From NCBI RefSeq assembly GCF_014200575.1, contig NZ_JACHBZ010000008.1, forward strand, positions 172,128 to 236,127: DNA of 64,000 bases, given 5' to 3'. The notes beneath the pieces are model-generated. The model saw only the letters and a list, made by a program, of their open reading frames with translations. It made no database searches and was not told the origin of the DNA. Every line of letters begins with the position of its first letter. The stretch's first letter is position 1. Source of the stretch: Mucilaginibacter saanensis. Lineage in GTDB: Bacteria > Bacteroidota > Bacteroidia > Sphingobacteriales > Sphingobacteriaceae. Made by a program: the position numbers and the translations under genes. Shown here in pieces: positions 1 through 8,230 of this stretch.

Positions 1-2
1 AA

Positions 3-116
3 AATGCAACTGTGGAAACCGGTGCCGAGATCCGCGTACCATTATTTATTAATATTGGCGATAAGGTAAAGGTTGATACCTCCTCCGGCGCTTATGTGGA
101 GCGTGTAAAGGCGTAA
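3..116 (+). CDS. efp: Elongation factor P, C-terminal fragment (cut by window start)
   Basis: Only the last 37 codons are in the window. They read [20 protein letters not shown] and continue to a [14 protein letters not shown] end, which is the conserved C-terminal OB domain of elongation factor P (the [10 protein letters not shown] and GDKV(K/R)VDT blocks are typical). EF-P binds ribosomes stalled on polyproline and helps peptide-bond formation. The gene runs off the left edge, so the N-terminal domain and the modified residue at its tip cannot be checked. A strong bidirectional hairpin follows 46 bases downstream. Confidence 0.9.
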   Translation, partial: NATVETGAEIRVPLFINIGDKVKVDTSSGAYVERVKA

Positions 117-161
117 AGCCCCCTAACCCCCTGAAGGGGGAATTTTTGATTAGCATTTTGC

Positions 162-217
162 ATATCCAGATAAAAAAAGAGGTACCGAAAACGGTACCTC
201 TTTTTTTATCTGGATAT
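162..217. terminator. Bidirectional terminator between efp and exonuclease III
   Basis: A perfect 26-bp inverted repeat with an AAAA loop (arms 162-187 and 192-217). Each arm carries a run of seven A or T, so the hairpin gives a U-tract in either direction. It lies between converging genes (efp on plus, xth on minus). Confidence 0.8.
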
Positions 218-223
218 CTTTAT

Positions 224-304
224 TGTCATTCTGAGCGATAGCGAAGATCTGCTATTCGGTATGCACATCTGCTAATAGATTCTTCGCTATCGCTCAGAAT
301 AACA
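224..304. repeat. Extragenic palindromic repeat of the TCATTCTGAGCGATAGCGAAGA type
   Basis: Arms 224-247 and 281-304 form an imperfect long inverted repeat around a 33-base centre. The same kind of intergenic palindrome, with a different core, occurs at 5656-5748, and a lone relative is at 14125-14153. Nearby short blocks ending in CCCCCTGAAGGGGG (about 119-141, 334-358, 1124-1150) are a second small repeat type. These look like dispersed non-coding repeats common in Sphingobacteriaceae; family identity is from memory. Confidence 0.6.
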
Positions 305-356
305 AGCTATTTTAGTCCACCACGCAAATAACTCCCCCCTTTAGGGAGCAGGGGGC

Positions 357-1124
357 CTAAAACTCCAGCTCCAGCAGTACGGGGCAATGGTCAGAGTGTT
401 TGGCTTCGGGTAATATGGCGGCCCTTTTAATGTTGCCTTCCAACTCGGTGCTGGCCATGGTATAATCAATGCGCCAGCCTAAGTTTTTGCCTCTTGCTCC
501 TGCTCTGAAACTCCACCAGGTGTAGTTGTGGGGTTCTTTGTTTAAATGACGGAAAGTGTCGATAAAGCCGCTTTCTATAAATTTCTCCATCCACTCACGC
601 TCTTCGGGCAAAAAGCCTGATGAATTGGCATTTGATTTAGGGTTGTGGATATCAATAGGGCGATGGCAAATATTATAGTCGCCGCATATAACTAATTTTG
701 GATGCGTTGTTTTTAACAAAGTAAGGTACTTGCCAAATTCATCTAAAAAGCGGTATTTAAATACCTGGCGCTCGTCGCCGCTTGACCCTGAGGGGAAATA
801 AACACTCATAACAGACACCCCCTCAAAATCAACCCGGATGCAGCGACCTTCCCGGTCAAAATCGGCAATGCCGCAGCCATATTCAATATGTTTGGGTGTT
901 TGTTTACAAAAAATGGCGGTTCCACTATAGCCTTTCTTTTCGGCCGGAAACCAGTAATGCTTGTACCCAAGCTGATCAACCAAACCAAGGTCTGTCAATA
1001 CATCCGGTGTAGCTTTAATCTCTTGCAGGCAAACTACATCAGCATCGGTTGCCTGTAGCCAGGCCAGCCAGTTTTTGCTTATTGCCGAGCGGATGCCATT
1101 AACGTTATAGGTAATTATTTTCAT
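357..1124 (-). CDS. xth: Exodeoxyribonuclease III
   Basis: This 255-residue protein is an AP endonuclease/3'-5' exonuclease of the ExoIII/APE1 fold, acting in base-excision repair in the cytoplasm. The full set of catalytic blocks is visible: ITYNVNGIRS at the N-terminus, LQEIK with metal-binding Glu35, ICGDYNICH in the middle, and HSDHCPVLLEL at the end. The length is normal for the family. It is transcribed alone toward efp and ends at the shared terminator region. The start at MKIITYNVNG matches the usual family start. Nothing is missing. Confidence 0.95.
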   Translation of the reverse strand: MKIITYNVNGIRSAISKNWLAWLQATDADVVCLQEIKATPDVLTDLGLVDQLGYKHYWFPAEKKGYSGTAIFCKQTPKHIEYGCGIADFDREGRCIRVDFEGVSVMSVYFPSGSSGDERQVFKYRFLDEFGKYLTLLKTTHPKLVICGDYNICHRPIDIHNPKSNANSSGFLPEEREWMEKFIESGFIDTFRHLNKEPHNYTWWSFRAGARGKNLGWRIDYTMASTELEGNIKRAAILPEAKHSDHCPVLLELEF

Positions 1125-1275
1125 GCCCCCTTAACCCCTTAAATGGGGAATTTTGTTTTAAGTTTAATTGTAAATATCTATGTGCAATATTAAATATATA
1201 AGGCACACATTTTTCAACCAGATTTAATTTTACAATACCATCGCATTATTTATTCTGGTTGCAGGTACTCCTTCT

Positions 1276-1977
1276 TCAGTGGGCCGGGCGGCTAAGCAGC
1301 CCATCCAGCTGCCGGCATTCTTTTTTACTCAAAATCTCAACAGTCATCGGAACATCTGCCAGCGGCCTGTCACAGTCATCTTTTTTTACGGCGGCAATAC
1401 GGTCAACCATATCAATGCCTGAAATTACTTCTCCGTAAACGGTGTAGTTTTGATCTAAATGCGGTACGCCGCCAACAGATTTATACCATTCCCTTTGCCA
1501 GGCGGGTATTTTGCGCCCTTTTAAGCGCGTTTTTTCAAGCGTATCTAGTTTGCCATCGGTAAAGCGCTTGCCCTCGGTAATATAAAACTGGCACCCGCTT
1601 GATGCTTTTTTAGGGTTATCATCCCGGGCTGCGGCCAATACACCACGTTTATGAAAAAGACTATCTCTAAATTCGGCAGGTATAGTATAACCTACGTCGC
1701 CATCGCCCAGTTCAAGCTCTGGAATAGCTTTTTTAGAGTCGGGATCGCCGCCCTGTATCATAAAGTTCTGTATCACCCGGTGAAACAGGGTACCATTATA
1801 AAATCCTTTTTTAGCCAGCTTAATAAAATTATCGCGGTGCAGCGGCGTTTCATTATACAGGCGGATAATGCAATCGCCATAACTGGTTTTGATCCGTACG
1901 TACTGATTTTTGGGTGGTTTGGCAAATGCGGCAGCAAACCCAAGCAGCAATAAACTAAGGATGAATATTTTTTTCAT
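1276..1977 (-). CDS. Secreted cyclophilin-type peptidyl-prolyl isomerase
   Basis: A 233-residue protein with an N-terminal signal peptide (residues 1-19, hydrophobic ILSLLLLGFAAAFA ending in A) followed by a cyclophilin domain. Core motifs are FHRVIQNFMIQGGDP, the active-site RVIQNFMIQGG block, and GVLAAARDDNPKKASSGCQFYI. The enzyme isomerises prolyl bonds and probably assists folding in the periplasm. An insertion near residues 140-165 (KFTDGKLDTLEKTRLKG-like) is typical of Bacteroidota cyclophilins. It stands alone, with 63 bases to the next minus-strand gene. Confidence 0.9.
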   Translation of the reverse strand: MKKIFILSLLLLGFAAAFAKPPKNQYVRIKTSYGDCIIRLYNETPLHRDNFIKLAKKGFYNGTLFHRVIQNFMIQGGDPDSKKAIPELELGDGDVGYTIPAEFRDSLFHKRGVLAAARDDNPKKASSGCQFYITEGKRFTDGKLDTLEKTRLKGRKIPAWQREWYKSVGGVPHLDQNYTVYGEVISGIDMVDRIAAVKKDDCDRPLADVPMTVEILSKKECRQLDGLLSRPAH

Positions 1978-2039
1978 GTATCAACCAAATCAAAAATGCG
2001 GGTAATAGCTTTTAATATCCCGCTATGTTATACAAATAA

Positions 2040-2387
2040 TTACGCCCCTTCCAGCTCTTCAAAGTAATTAATGACGAGTGTTTTCATGAGCATTTCCTGC
2101 TCAAGTAAGGTATAATTGGGTATAACTTTTGTCCTTTTCCAGTGCGGCCAGCCATCCTGGTCAAGTCCTTCTAATTCGTAAAAGCCCATCATACTCAATA
2201 GTTTGCAATTGGCTATGTGCATCAGTTCCTCTTTTTGACGCTTGCTGAATTTGCGCGGGCCCTGGCCAAGCTCCTGCACGCCAATTAAAAACAACATTAC
2301 TTTAATATCAGGTTTTTCGTTGTCAAAATCCTCTGCAATACGCTGCTGTAAGGCACTCCACTTTAAATTAATCTCGGCAGGTTTCAT
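2040..2387 (-). CDS. Conserved hypothetical protein
   Basis: A 115-residue acidic cytoplasmic protein with no signal peptide or membrane segment. The open frame extends upstream to 2543, but I chose the Met at 2387 (MKPAEINLKWSALQQRIAED), because the 52 upstream residues look non-coding and overlap the divergent gene at 2497. A promoter-like TATCTTTGC lies just upstream (about 2391-2400 on the minus strand), which would leave almost no leader. The C-terminal part (YELEGLDQDGWPHWKR) resembles a small conserved Bacteroidota family whose function I do not know. Confidence 0.6.
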   Translation of the reverse strand: MKPAEINLKWSALQQRIAEDFDNEKPDIKVMLFLIGVQELGQGPRKFSKRQKEELMHIANCKLLSMMGFYELEGLDQDGWPHWKRTKVIPNYTLLEQEMLMKTLVINYFEELEGA

Positions 2388-2496
2388 ATGGGCAAAGATA
2401 CATGAACTATACAATGTTTTATTAATGTTACAATGTTGCATTAGTTTTAGCGTTTTATTGAGTACTTTTGCATGATCTTTGTAAAAAGGTATTGAG

Positions 2497-2820
2497 GTGA
2501 ATAAAAATAAACTACATATCATATACTCCCGGCTGTTGCTCATCTGCTTTATTGCCGGTCAGTACATGGTTTATATACATCAGCACCAGTTTATAAAAGA
2601 CAGCATCAAAACCAGCTACACATCTGAACACCAGCAGCAAACGGTTAAGGAAAAATGTTACATGTGTGATGCTATGCATCACCAGGCTGCAATAATGGAT
2701 AGCCCGTTTCATTTTGGACCTCAGATAGCTGCGATACATTTTTTTAAAGCAAGTGATTACGATTTTGTAAGCATGAGCCTGGTGCTTGCTGCCGGGCGCG
2801 CTCCCCCTTTACTTTCATAG
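2497..2820 (+). CDS. Small Cys/His-rich envelope protein paired with a TonB receptor
   Basis: A 107-residue protein starting at GTG. Residues 8-28 form a hydrophobic signal/anchor, followed by many potential metal ligands: HQHQF, SEHQQQ, a CYMCDAMHH motif near residues 53-62 and a HFGPQIAAIHF stretch, ending in GRAPPLLS. Short periplasmic proteins of this layout often precede copper- or zinc-type TonB receptors in Bacteroidota. The receptor gene follows 65 bases downstream on the same strand. A role in metal sensing or delivery is inferred from composition and context only. Confidence 0.6.
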   Translation: MNKNKLHIIYSRLLLICFIAGQYMVYIHQHQFIKDSIKTSYTSEHQQQTVKEKCYMCDAMHHQAAIMDSPFHFGPQIAAIHFFKASDYDFVSMSLVLAAGRAPPLLS

Positions 2821-2885
2821 TATATTTTCCCTGCAAAATTTAACCACTGTTTTTGTGGTATTTATTGATCCAAAATTATTTTATT

Positions 2886-5402
2886 ATGAAATTAAAGCTA
2901 ATTGGTAGCTTATTAGTGCTGTTTATAGGTTTTTCTGTATTTGCAGATGCCACCGTTATTACTATAAAAAAAGCCGCTGTTGAAGAAACAGCCGGAAGTT
3001 TATCAGGTACCGTTACTGATAAAGCCGATGGCAAGCCTGTTATTGGCGCCACGGTAAGCATTCCCGATCTAAGAACAGGTTCTATTACCGATGTTAATGG
3101 AAAATATGTTTTTAACCACGTACCTAAAGGTGTTTACCTGGTACAGGTAAGCTACCTGGGCTACTCCACCTTTAACCAAAAGGTCGATTTTTCAAAAACT
3201 ACAGTATTTAATGTTCAGCTGCAGGCTTCAAGATTAGAGGCCGGCGAAGTTGTTATAACAGGTGTAAGCAAAGCTACAGAAATAAAACGGAGCCCCGTGC
3301 CTATGGTTGCAGTAGGTAAGGCTTACCTTGATCAGCGTGCCGCATCGGGTAATATTATTGACCAGATAGCTACCCTGCCGGGTGTTAGTGCCGTTACAAC
3401 AGGGCCAAACGTATCTAAACCGTTTATACATGGTTTAGGATATAACCGGGTAATTACCCTGCAGGACGGTATACGCCAGGAAGGCCAGCAATGGGGTGAT
3501 GAGCACGGTATTGAGGTTGATCAAAACTCTATTGACCGCGTAGAAGTGATCAAAGGCCCTGCCAGTTTAACCTATGGGTCTGACGCTATTGGCGGCGTTG
3601 TAAACCTGATTACCCCGGCACCAGTGCCAGAGGGTAAAATATTAGGTTCGGTACAGGGTATTTACGGTACCAACCAGGATTTGCTTAATGGCTCATTCAG
3701 GTTGCAGGGCAATCAGAATGGTTTGGTTTGGGGAACAGTGCTATCAGCCAAAGAAGCCAAGGATTACCAGAACCAGCATGATGGCCGCGTATATGCTACC
3801 GGTTATAAAGAGAAAGATGCCCGGGTAATGGTTGGCTTAAATAAATCATGGGGATACTCTTACCTGCATGCTTCGCTTTTTGACGATGAGCAGGATATTC
3901 CTGATGGCAGCCGCGATTCGCTCCGTAGATTTACCAAACAAGTGGTAGAAGACGGTGATGCATTCCGTCCTACTGTTTCTCCATCTGAATTAAACTCGTA
4001 TGCTATTCCAACGCTGCACCAGCACGTACAGCTTTACCGCATTTACAATAACAGTAATTTTATTTTAGGTAGCGGTAACCTGATCGTGAATTTAGGTTAT
4101 CAGTATAGTCACCGCCGCGAGTATACCCACCCGGAGTACGGCGATATTGCAGGTTTAAACCTGCACCTCACCACTTATACCTATGATGTTAAATATAACT
4201 TTAACATTGGTAATGATTATGAAACCACTTTTGGTGTAAATGGTCAGTATCAAAACAATACTATTGGTGATGCTACCGATTTTCCGATACCCGCCTACCA
4301 TCAGTTTGATATAGGTCCTTTCTTTGTGATAAAGAAAAGCTATGGTAAGTTGGATCTTTCGGCAGGTGCAAGGTATGATGTACGTTCATTTAAGAACAAT
4401 GCCGCTTATGTAGATACTTTAGGCGGCCCGCATGGTTTTCCGCAGTTATACACAGGCAGTAACCCGGCCAATGCCCCAAATGTGGTCTCGCAGTTTGATG
4501 CTTTCAGCAAAACATTCTCAGGTTTTTCAGGCAGCTTTGGAGCTACCTATAACGTATCAGACGCTTTCCTGATCAAGGGTAACGTTGCCCGTGGTTTCAG
4601 GGCGCCAAGCATTGCTGAAATTTCAGCAAATGGTCCTGATCCGGGTTCACAGATCTATCACATCGGCGATAAAAACTTTAAACCGGAGTTTAGCTTGCAG
4701 GAAGATATCGGTACGTTTTTAACACTGCCCGATATTTCGGCCAGTGTGGAAGTGTTTAATAACGATATCTCCAACTATATTTTTCAGCAGCAGGAGTTAA
4801 ACCCTGACGGCACCCCTATTATTACACAAGGCTATAATACCTTTACCTATGTGCAAAGCAAGGCCAGGATATATGGCGGTGAGGTTACTGTTGATTTGCA
4901 CCCCTTGCCATGGCTGCACTTTGAAAACGCACTTAGCTTAACTTACGGTGAAAACAAGGGCAACGGCGGTCACGTGGCGGATAGCTTGAAATATTTGCCT
5001 TTTATACCGCCGCTGCATACGCACTCTGAATTGCGCGGCGCGTTTAACAAGGGCTTCGGCGACTTTAAAAACCTGTATGTTTTTGTGGGCTTTGACCATT
5101 ACAGTGCACAAAACAGGTTTTTTGCCGCTTACGGCACCGAAACGGCTACTCCAGGTTATAACCTGTTAAGTGCAGGTTTTGGTGGTAATATCGTGAACAA
5201 AGCCGGCCAGCCGGTTATCAAATTGTTTATTGAGGGCACCAACCTGGCTAATGTAAATTACCAGTCAAACATGAGCAGGCTTAAATATTTTGATAATCCA
5301 ACAGTGCCTGATGGCGTGCGACCAGGAATATTTAATATGGGCCGCAACATTAGCTTTAAGGTAGTTGTGCCATTTGGCTTTAACAGCAGTAAAAAATCGT
5401 AA
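2886..5402 (+). CDS. TonB-dependent outer-membrane receptor, ZnuD-like
   Basis: The protein has a signal peptide, a carboxypeptidase-regulatory-like beta-sandwich (about residues 40-115, GTVTDKADGKPVIGATV), a plug (QIATLPGVSAVTTGPNVSKP, then VIKGPASLTYGSDAIGGVVN) and a large beta-barrel. The plug signature HGLGYNRVITLQDGIRQEG followed by QWGDEHGIEVDQ resembles ZnuD-type metal receptors rather than SusC. The open frame starts at 2853, but MKLKLIGSLLVLF at 2886 gives a clean signal peptide and was chosen. The Cys/His-rich gene upstream supports a metal (zinc or copper) substrate; this is inference. A terminator follows. Confidence 0.85.
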   Translation: MKLKLIGSLLVLFIGFSVFADATVITIKKAAVEETAGSLSGTVTDKADGKPVIGATVSIPDLRTGSITDVNGKYVFNHVPKGVYLVQVSYLGYSTFNQKVDFSKTTVFNVQLQASRLEAGEVVITGVSKATEIKRSPVPMVAVGKAYLDQRAASGNIIDQIATLPGVSAVTTGPNVSKPFIHGLGYNRVITLQDGIRQEGQQWGDEHGIEVDQNSIDRVEVIKGPASLTYGSDAIGGVVNLITPAPVPEGKILGSVQGIYGTNQDLLNGSFRLQGNQNGLVWGTVLSAKEAKDYQNQHDGRVYATGYKEKDARVMVGLNKSWGYSYLHASLFDDEQDIPDGSRDSLRRFTKQVVEDGDAFRPTVSPSELNSYAIPTLHQHVQLYRIYNNSNFILGSGNLIVNLGYQYSHRREYTHPEYGDIAGLNLHLTTYTYDVKYNFNIGNDYETTFGVNGQYQNNTIGDATDFPIPAYHQFDIGPFFVIKKSYGKLDLSAGARYDVRSFKNNAAYVDTLGGPHGFPQLYTGSNPANAPNVVSQFDAFSKTFSGFSGSFGATYNVSDAFLIKGNVARGFRAPSIAEISANGPDPGSQIYHIGDKNFKPEFSLQEDIGTFLTLPDISASVEVFNNDISNYIFQQQELNPDGTPIITQGYNTFTYVQSKARIYGGEVTVDLHPLPWLHFENALSLTYGENKGNGGHVADSLKYLPFIPPLHTHSELRGAFNKGFGDFKNLYVFVGFDHYSAQNRFFAAYGTETATPGYNLLSAGFGGNIVNKAGQPVIKLFIEGTNLANVNYQSNMSRLKYFDNPTVPDGVRPGIFNMGRNISFKVVVPFGFNSSKKS

Positions 5403-5427
5403 CATAATTTTATACCTATTGAAAAAC

Positions 5428-5462
5428 AAAAGTCCTGCCGTAAAAAGCGGGACTTTTTTGTT
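5428..5462 (+). terminator. Terminator after the TonB receptor
   Basis: AAAGTCCTGC pairs with GCGGGACTTT around a short loop and is followed by a T-run; it lies 26 bases after the receptor stop. Confidence 0.75.
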
Positions 5463-5655
5463 TGATAAGGAAATCATGATCCTTGCCCCTTCAGCAGATA
5501 ACTGCCCATCCATGTTGAAGGGAGCTTGACAACTGCGGGTATATACCACATATTGAAGTGCCGGAAAATGCTTTAAGCCCACTGAACGAAAATATTTGAT
5601 GATCAGGTGATTTATTGGTTTAGGTTTTTGAGTATTTTTGGTGTTAATAAAACAA

Positions 5656-5748
5656 GTCATCCTGAACTTGTTTCAGGATCTCACCAGACAGGTTGCTCCT
5701 TTGTTGTTTTGTCTTATGTGTGGGATGCCGAAACAAGTTCGGCATGAC
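5656..5748. repeat. Extragenic palindromic repeat (TCATCCTGAACTTGTTTCAG type)
   Basis: The arms GTCATCCTGAACTTGTTTCA (5656 on) and the opposing ATGCCGAAACAAGTTCGGCA (to 5748) are imperfect inverted copies around a central spacer. It sits in the 370-base gap between the TonB receptor and tsaE. Apart from the terminator and this repeat I see nothing else in that gap. Confidence 0.6.
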
Positions 5749-5772
5749 AGGTCAGTAAATAATAAAATTTAA

Positions 5773-6189
5773 ATGCTCCTAACCGTTCAATCATTGGCAG
5801 ATTTGCCTGCTGCAGCCGAAGTCATTATAACCCAAGCGGCCAATAACCGGATCTTTCTTTTTTATGGAGATATGGGAGCCGGTAAAACTACGCTCATTAA
5901 AACCCTGTGCAGCTTTTTGGGTACAGCGGATGCGGTTACCAGTCCTACTTTTTCTATCGTGAACGAATACCAGACGGCCGCCGATAAAATATATCATTTT
6001 GATTTTTATCGGCTTAAAGACCAAACAGAAGCCCTGGATATGGGTTATGAAGAATACTTTTATGCGGGCGCTTATTGTTTTATTGAGTGGCCCGAAAAGA
6101 TACCCGATCTGCTGCCGTTGCATTATACCAATGTAAGCATATCGGTACAAAATGATGGTTCGCGACAGATCAATATTGAAAATTTTTAG
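5773..6189 (+). CDS. tsaE: tRNA threonylcarbamoyladenosine biosynthesis ATPase TsaE
   Basis: A 138-residue protein of normal family length. The Walker A motif GDMGAGKTT is at residues 32-40, followed by TSPTFSIVNEY and the YHFDFYRLKD block, both typical of TsaE. It works with TsaB and TsaD in making t6A37 on tRNAs that read ANN codons, in the cytoplasm. The alanine-dehydrogenase-like gene follows 52 bases downstream; this neighbour order is common in Sphingobacteria. Confidence 0.93.
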   Translation: MLLTVQSLADLPAAAEVIITQAANNRIFLFYGDMGAGKTTLIKTLCSFLGTADAVTSPTFSIVNEYQTAADKIYHFDFYRLKDQTEALDMGYEEYFYAGAYCFIEWPEKIPDLLPLHYTNVSISVQNDGSRQINIENF

Positions 6190-6241
6190 TTTAATGGTAA
6201 GCCCTTTTTTCTTATCTTCATCAGCCACAAAATAATACATC

Positions 6242-7468
6242 ATGAGTTCAGGGATAATTAGTGGGTTTTCAGATATTGCCAAGCAAGCAATGATGCAGCC
6301 CCAGGAGTCAATGCTGGAGGTTAAAAACAAAAAAGATAAATTATATATCGGCATTCCTAAAGAAATCTCCTTTCAGGAAAACAGAATTCCATTAACCCCA
6401 CTATCCGTAGCCTTGTTAATTAATAACGGACACGAGGTTATATTGGAAAGCAACGCCGGGCTGGCCGCCAATTTTTCTGACAAGGACTACAGCGAGCAGG
6501 GTGCCCGTATTGTATACGACACCAAATCTGTTTACGAGGCCGATATAATTATAAAGATTGCCCCGCCTATGCTACAGGAAATTGAGTTGATGAAACCGGG
6601 GCAGCTCCTGATTTCGGCGCTGCAACTATCAACCCTGAAGGCAGATTGCCTGCACGCGCTCATGAATAAAAAGGTAACCGCACTTTGCTTTGAACACTTG
6701 CGCGATGAAGGTAATTCATTAAGCGTGGTAAGAGCCATGAGCGAAATTGTTGGTGCTACATCCATACTTATTGCAGCCGAATATTTAAGCAACGTATTTG
6801 AAGGTAAGGGGCTGATGCTGGGCGGTATTACCGGCGTGCCCCCTACCGAAATTGTAATATTAGGCGCCGGTACTGTTGGCGAATATGCCGCCCGTACCGC
6901 AATATCATTAGGTGCCGAAGTAAAGGTTTTTGACCCCTCCATATATAAGCTGCGCCGTTTACAGAACAATATAGGCAGCCGGGTTTTTACCTCAGTAGTG
7001 CAGCCTATTGTATTGGAAAAAGCCATAACAACCTGCGATGTAGCCATTGGCGCCATACGCGCAGAGGATGGCCGCAGTCCCTGTATTATTTCAGAGGCAA
7101 CCGTGAGCCGCATGAAACGCGACTCGGTAGTTATAGATGTAAGTATTGACCAGGGCGGTTGTTTTGAAACATCCGAGGTAACCAACCATACCCATCCGGT
7201 TTTCCGCAAGTATGATGTTATTCATTATTGTGTGCCTAACATAGCATCGCGGGTGGCCCGTACGGCTACTTATGCGCTTACCAATATATTTGCGCCTATA
7301 TTGCTTGATATTGGCGATCAGGGAGGTATTAAAAATGTGATCTGGCAAAAATCAGGTGTGCGTAATGCTGTATACATTTATCACGGACACTTAACCAACA
7401 AGCATATAGGCGAACGCTTCTCGATCCCGTGTAAAGATCTCGACCTGCTGATTGTATCGCATCGTTAA
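6242..7468 (+). CDS. ald: Alanine dehydrogenase family protein (divergent)
   Basis: A 408-residue member of the alanine dehydrogenase/PNT family. It has an N-terminal extension of about 35 residues before the IGIPKEISFQENRIPLTP block. The NAD-binding Rossmann motif GAGTVGEYAA is at 208-217 and VDVSIDQGGCFETS follows in the C-terminal half. The substrate-binding Lys region (IIKIAPP, Lys105) is kept, but the usual catalytic His region LFTYLHLA reads LISALQLS here, so Gln takes the place of His. Known family members deaminate L-alanine to pyruvate with NAD; whether this one does is uncertain. It may form an operon with tsaE and the dipeptidase. Confidence 0.82.
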   Translation: MSSGIISGFSDIAKQAMMQPQESMLEVKNKKDKLYIGIPKEISFQENRIPLTPLSVALLINNGHEVILESNAGLAANFSDKDYSEQGARIVYDTKSVYEADIIIKIAPPMLQEIELMKPGQLLISALQLSTLKADCLHALMNKKVTALCFEHLRDEGNSLSVVRAMSEIVGATSILIAAEYLSNVFEGKGLMLGGITGVPPTEIVILGAGTVGEYAARTAISLGAEVKVFDPSIYKLRRLQNNIGSRVFTSVVQPIVLEKAITTCDVAIGAIRAEDGRSPCIISEATVSRMKRDSVVIDVSIDQGGCFETSEVTNHTHPVFRKYDVIHYCVPNIASRVARTATYALTNIFAPILLDIGDQGGIKNVIWQKSGVRNAVYIYHGHLTNKHIGERFSIPCKDLDLLIVSHR

Positions 7469-7479
7469 ATCAATTTATT

Positions 7480-8160
7480 ATGCGTAGTTACCTCGTTGCA
7501 TTAATCTTTATAACAACAGCGATTAATGCCAGCGCGCAGCATTATAAATATATTGACAGTACCAAAATAAGCGGGACTGCCCGTTATAAAAGACAGGTAA
7601 AGACTAATCCGGATAAACAGCTTGTTGAAATAAAGCAATATGTCCCCGCTGTTGTGTTGGATATCAGGTATGCCACCACCAATAATTTTATGCACCGGCG
7701 CATGTACCAGCAGCCTAAAGCTTATGCCCGTTTACCGGTAGTAAAAGCATTGCAACTGGTGGAGGCTGATCTGCAAACGCGTGGACTGGGCCTTAAAATA
7801 TATGATGCCTACCGGCCATATTCGGTTACCGTTAAGTTTTACGAAATGACCAGTGATACCAACTTTGTAGCTAATCCCAGAAATGGCTCCAAGCATAACC
7901 GGGGTTGTGCTATAGATCTGAGCCTTATTGATCTTAAAACCGGCAAAGAGCTGGATATGCCTACCGGGTTTGACAGTTTCAGTAAAAAGGCTTCGGCAAA
8001 TTATCCGGAACTTAGCCAACAGAAATTGAACAACCGCCAACTGCTTAAAGCCGTTATGCAAGCCCACGGGTTTACCGTACTGCCCACCGAGTGGTGGCAC
8101 TTTGATTTTAACGGATGGGCGGGTTATGAACTGCTCGATATTCCGTTTTCTGCACTTTAA
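7480..8160 (+). CDS. ddpX: D-alanyl-D-alanine dipeptidase (VanX/DdpX family)
   Basis: A 226-residue exported zinc peptidase. A signal peptide covers residues 1-19 (ends NASAQ). Zinc ligands and catalytic residues are visible: SKHNRGCAID gives His139 and Asp146, and EWWHFDF gives catalytic Glu204 and His207. IYDAYRPYS is the substrate-site Arg block. It hydrolyses D-Ala-D-Ala from peptidoglycan turnover, probably for nutrition or cell-wall recycling and not for vancomycin resistance, since no vanH/vanA partners are present. It follows the alanine dehydrogenase-like gene by 11 bases, suggesting a joint alanine-salvage operon. Confidence 0.9.
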   Translation: MRSYLVALIFITTAINASAQHYKYIDSTKISGTARYKRQVKTNPDKQLVEIKQYVPAVVLDIRYATTNNFMHRRMYQQPKAYARLPVVKALQLVEADLQTRGLGLKIYDAYRPYSVTVKFYEMTSDTNFVANPRNGSKHNRGCAIDLSLIDLKTGKELDMPTGFDSFSKKASANYPELSQQKLNNRQLLKAVMQAHGFTVLPTEWWHFDFNGWAGYELLDIPFSAL

Positions 8161-8230
8161 TACGGGCATTGTAGCTTAAAGGCATTAAAATTGCTAAGCT
8201 TGTGTCAGTAATATCATTAAACAACCTGTA

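Noticed and set aside
5265..5660. 131-residue minus-strand frame at the end of the TonB receptor
   Set aside because: It overlaps the receptor, a terminator and a repeat; the composition is not protein-like.
7480..8160. Vancomycin resistance (VanX)
   Set aside because: No vanH, vanA or vanRS neighbours and the protein has a signal peptide; a salvage dipeptidase is more likely.
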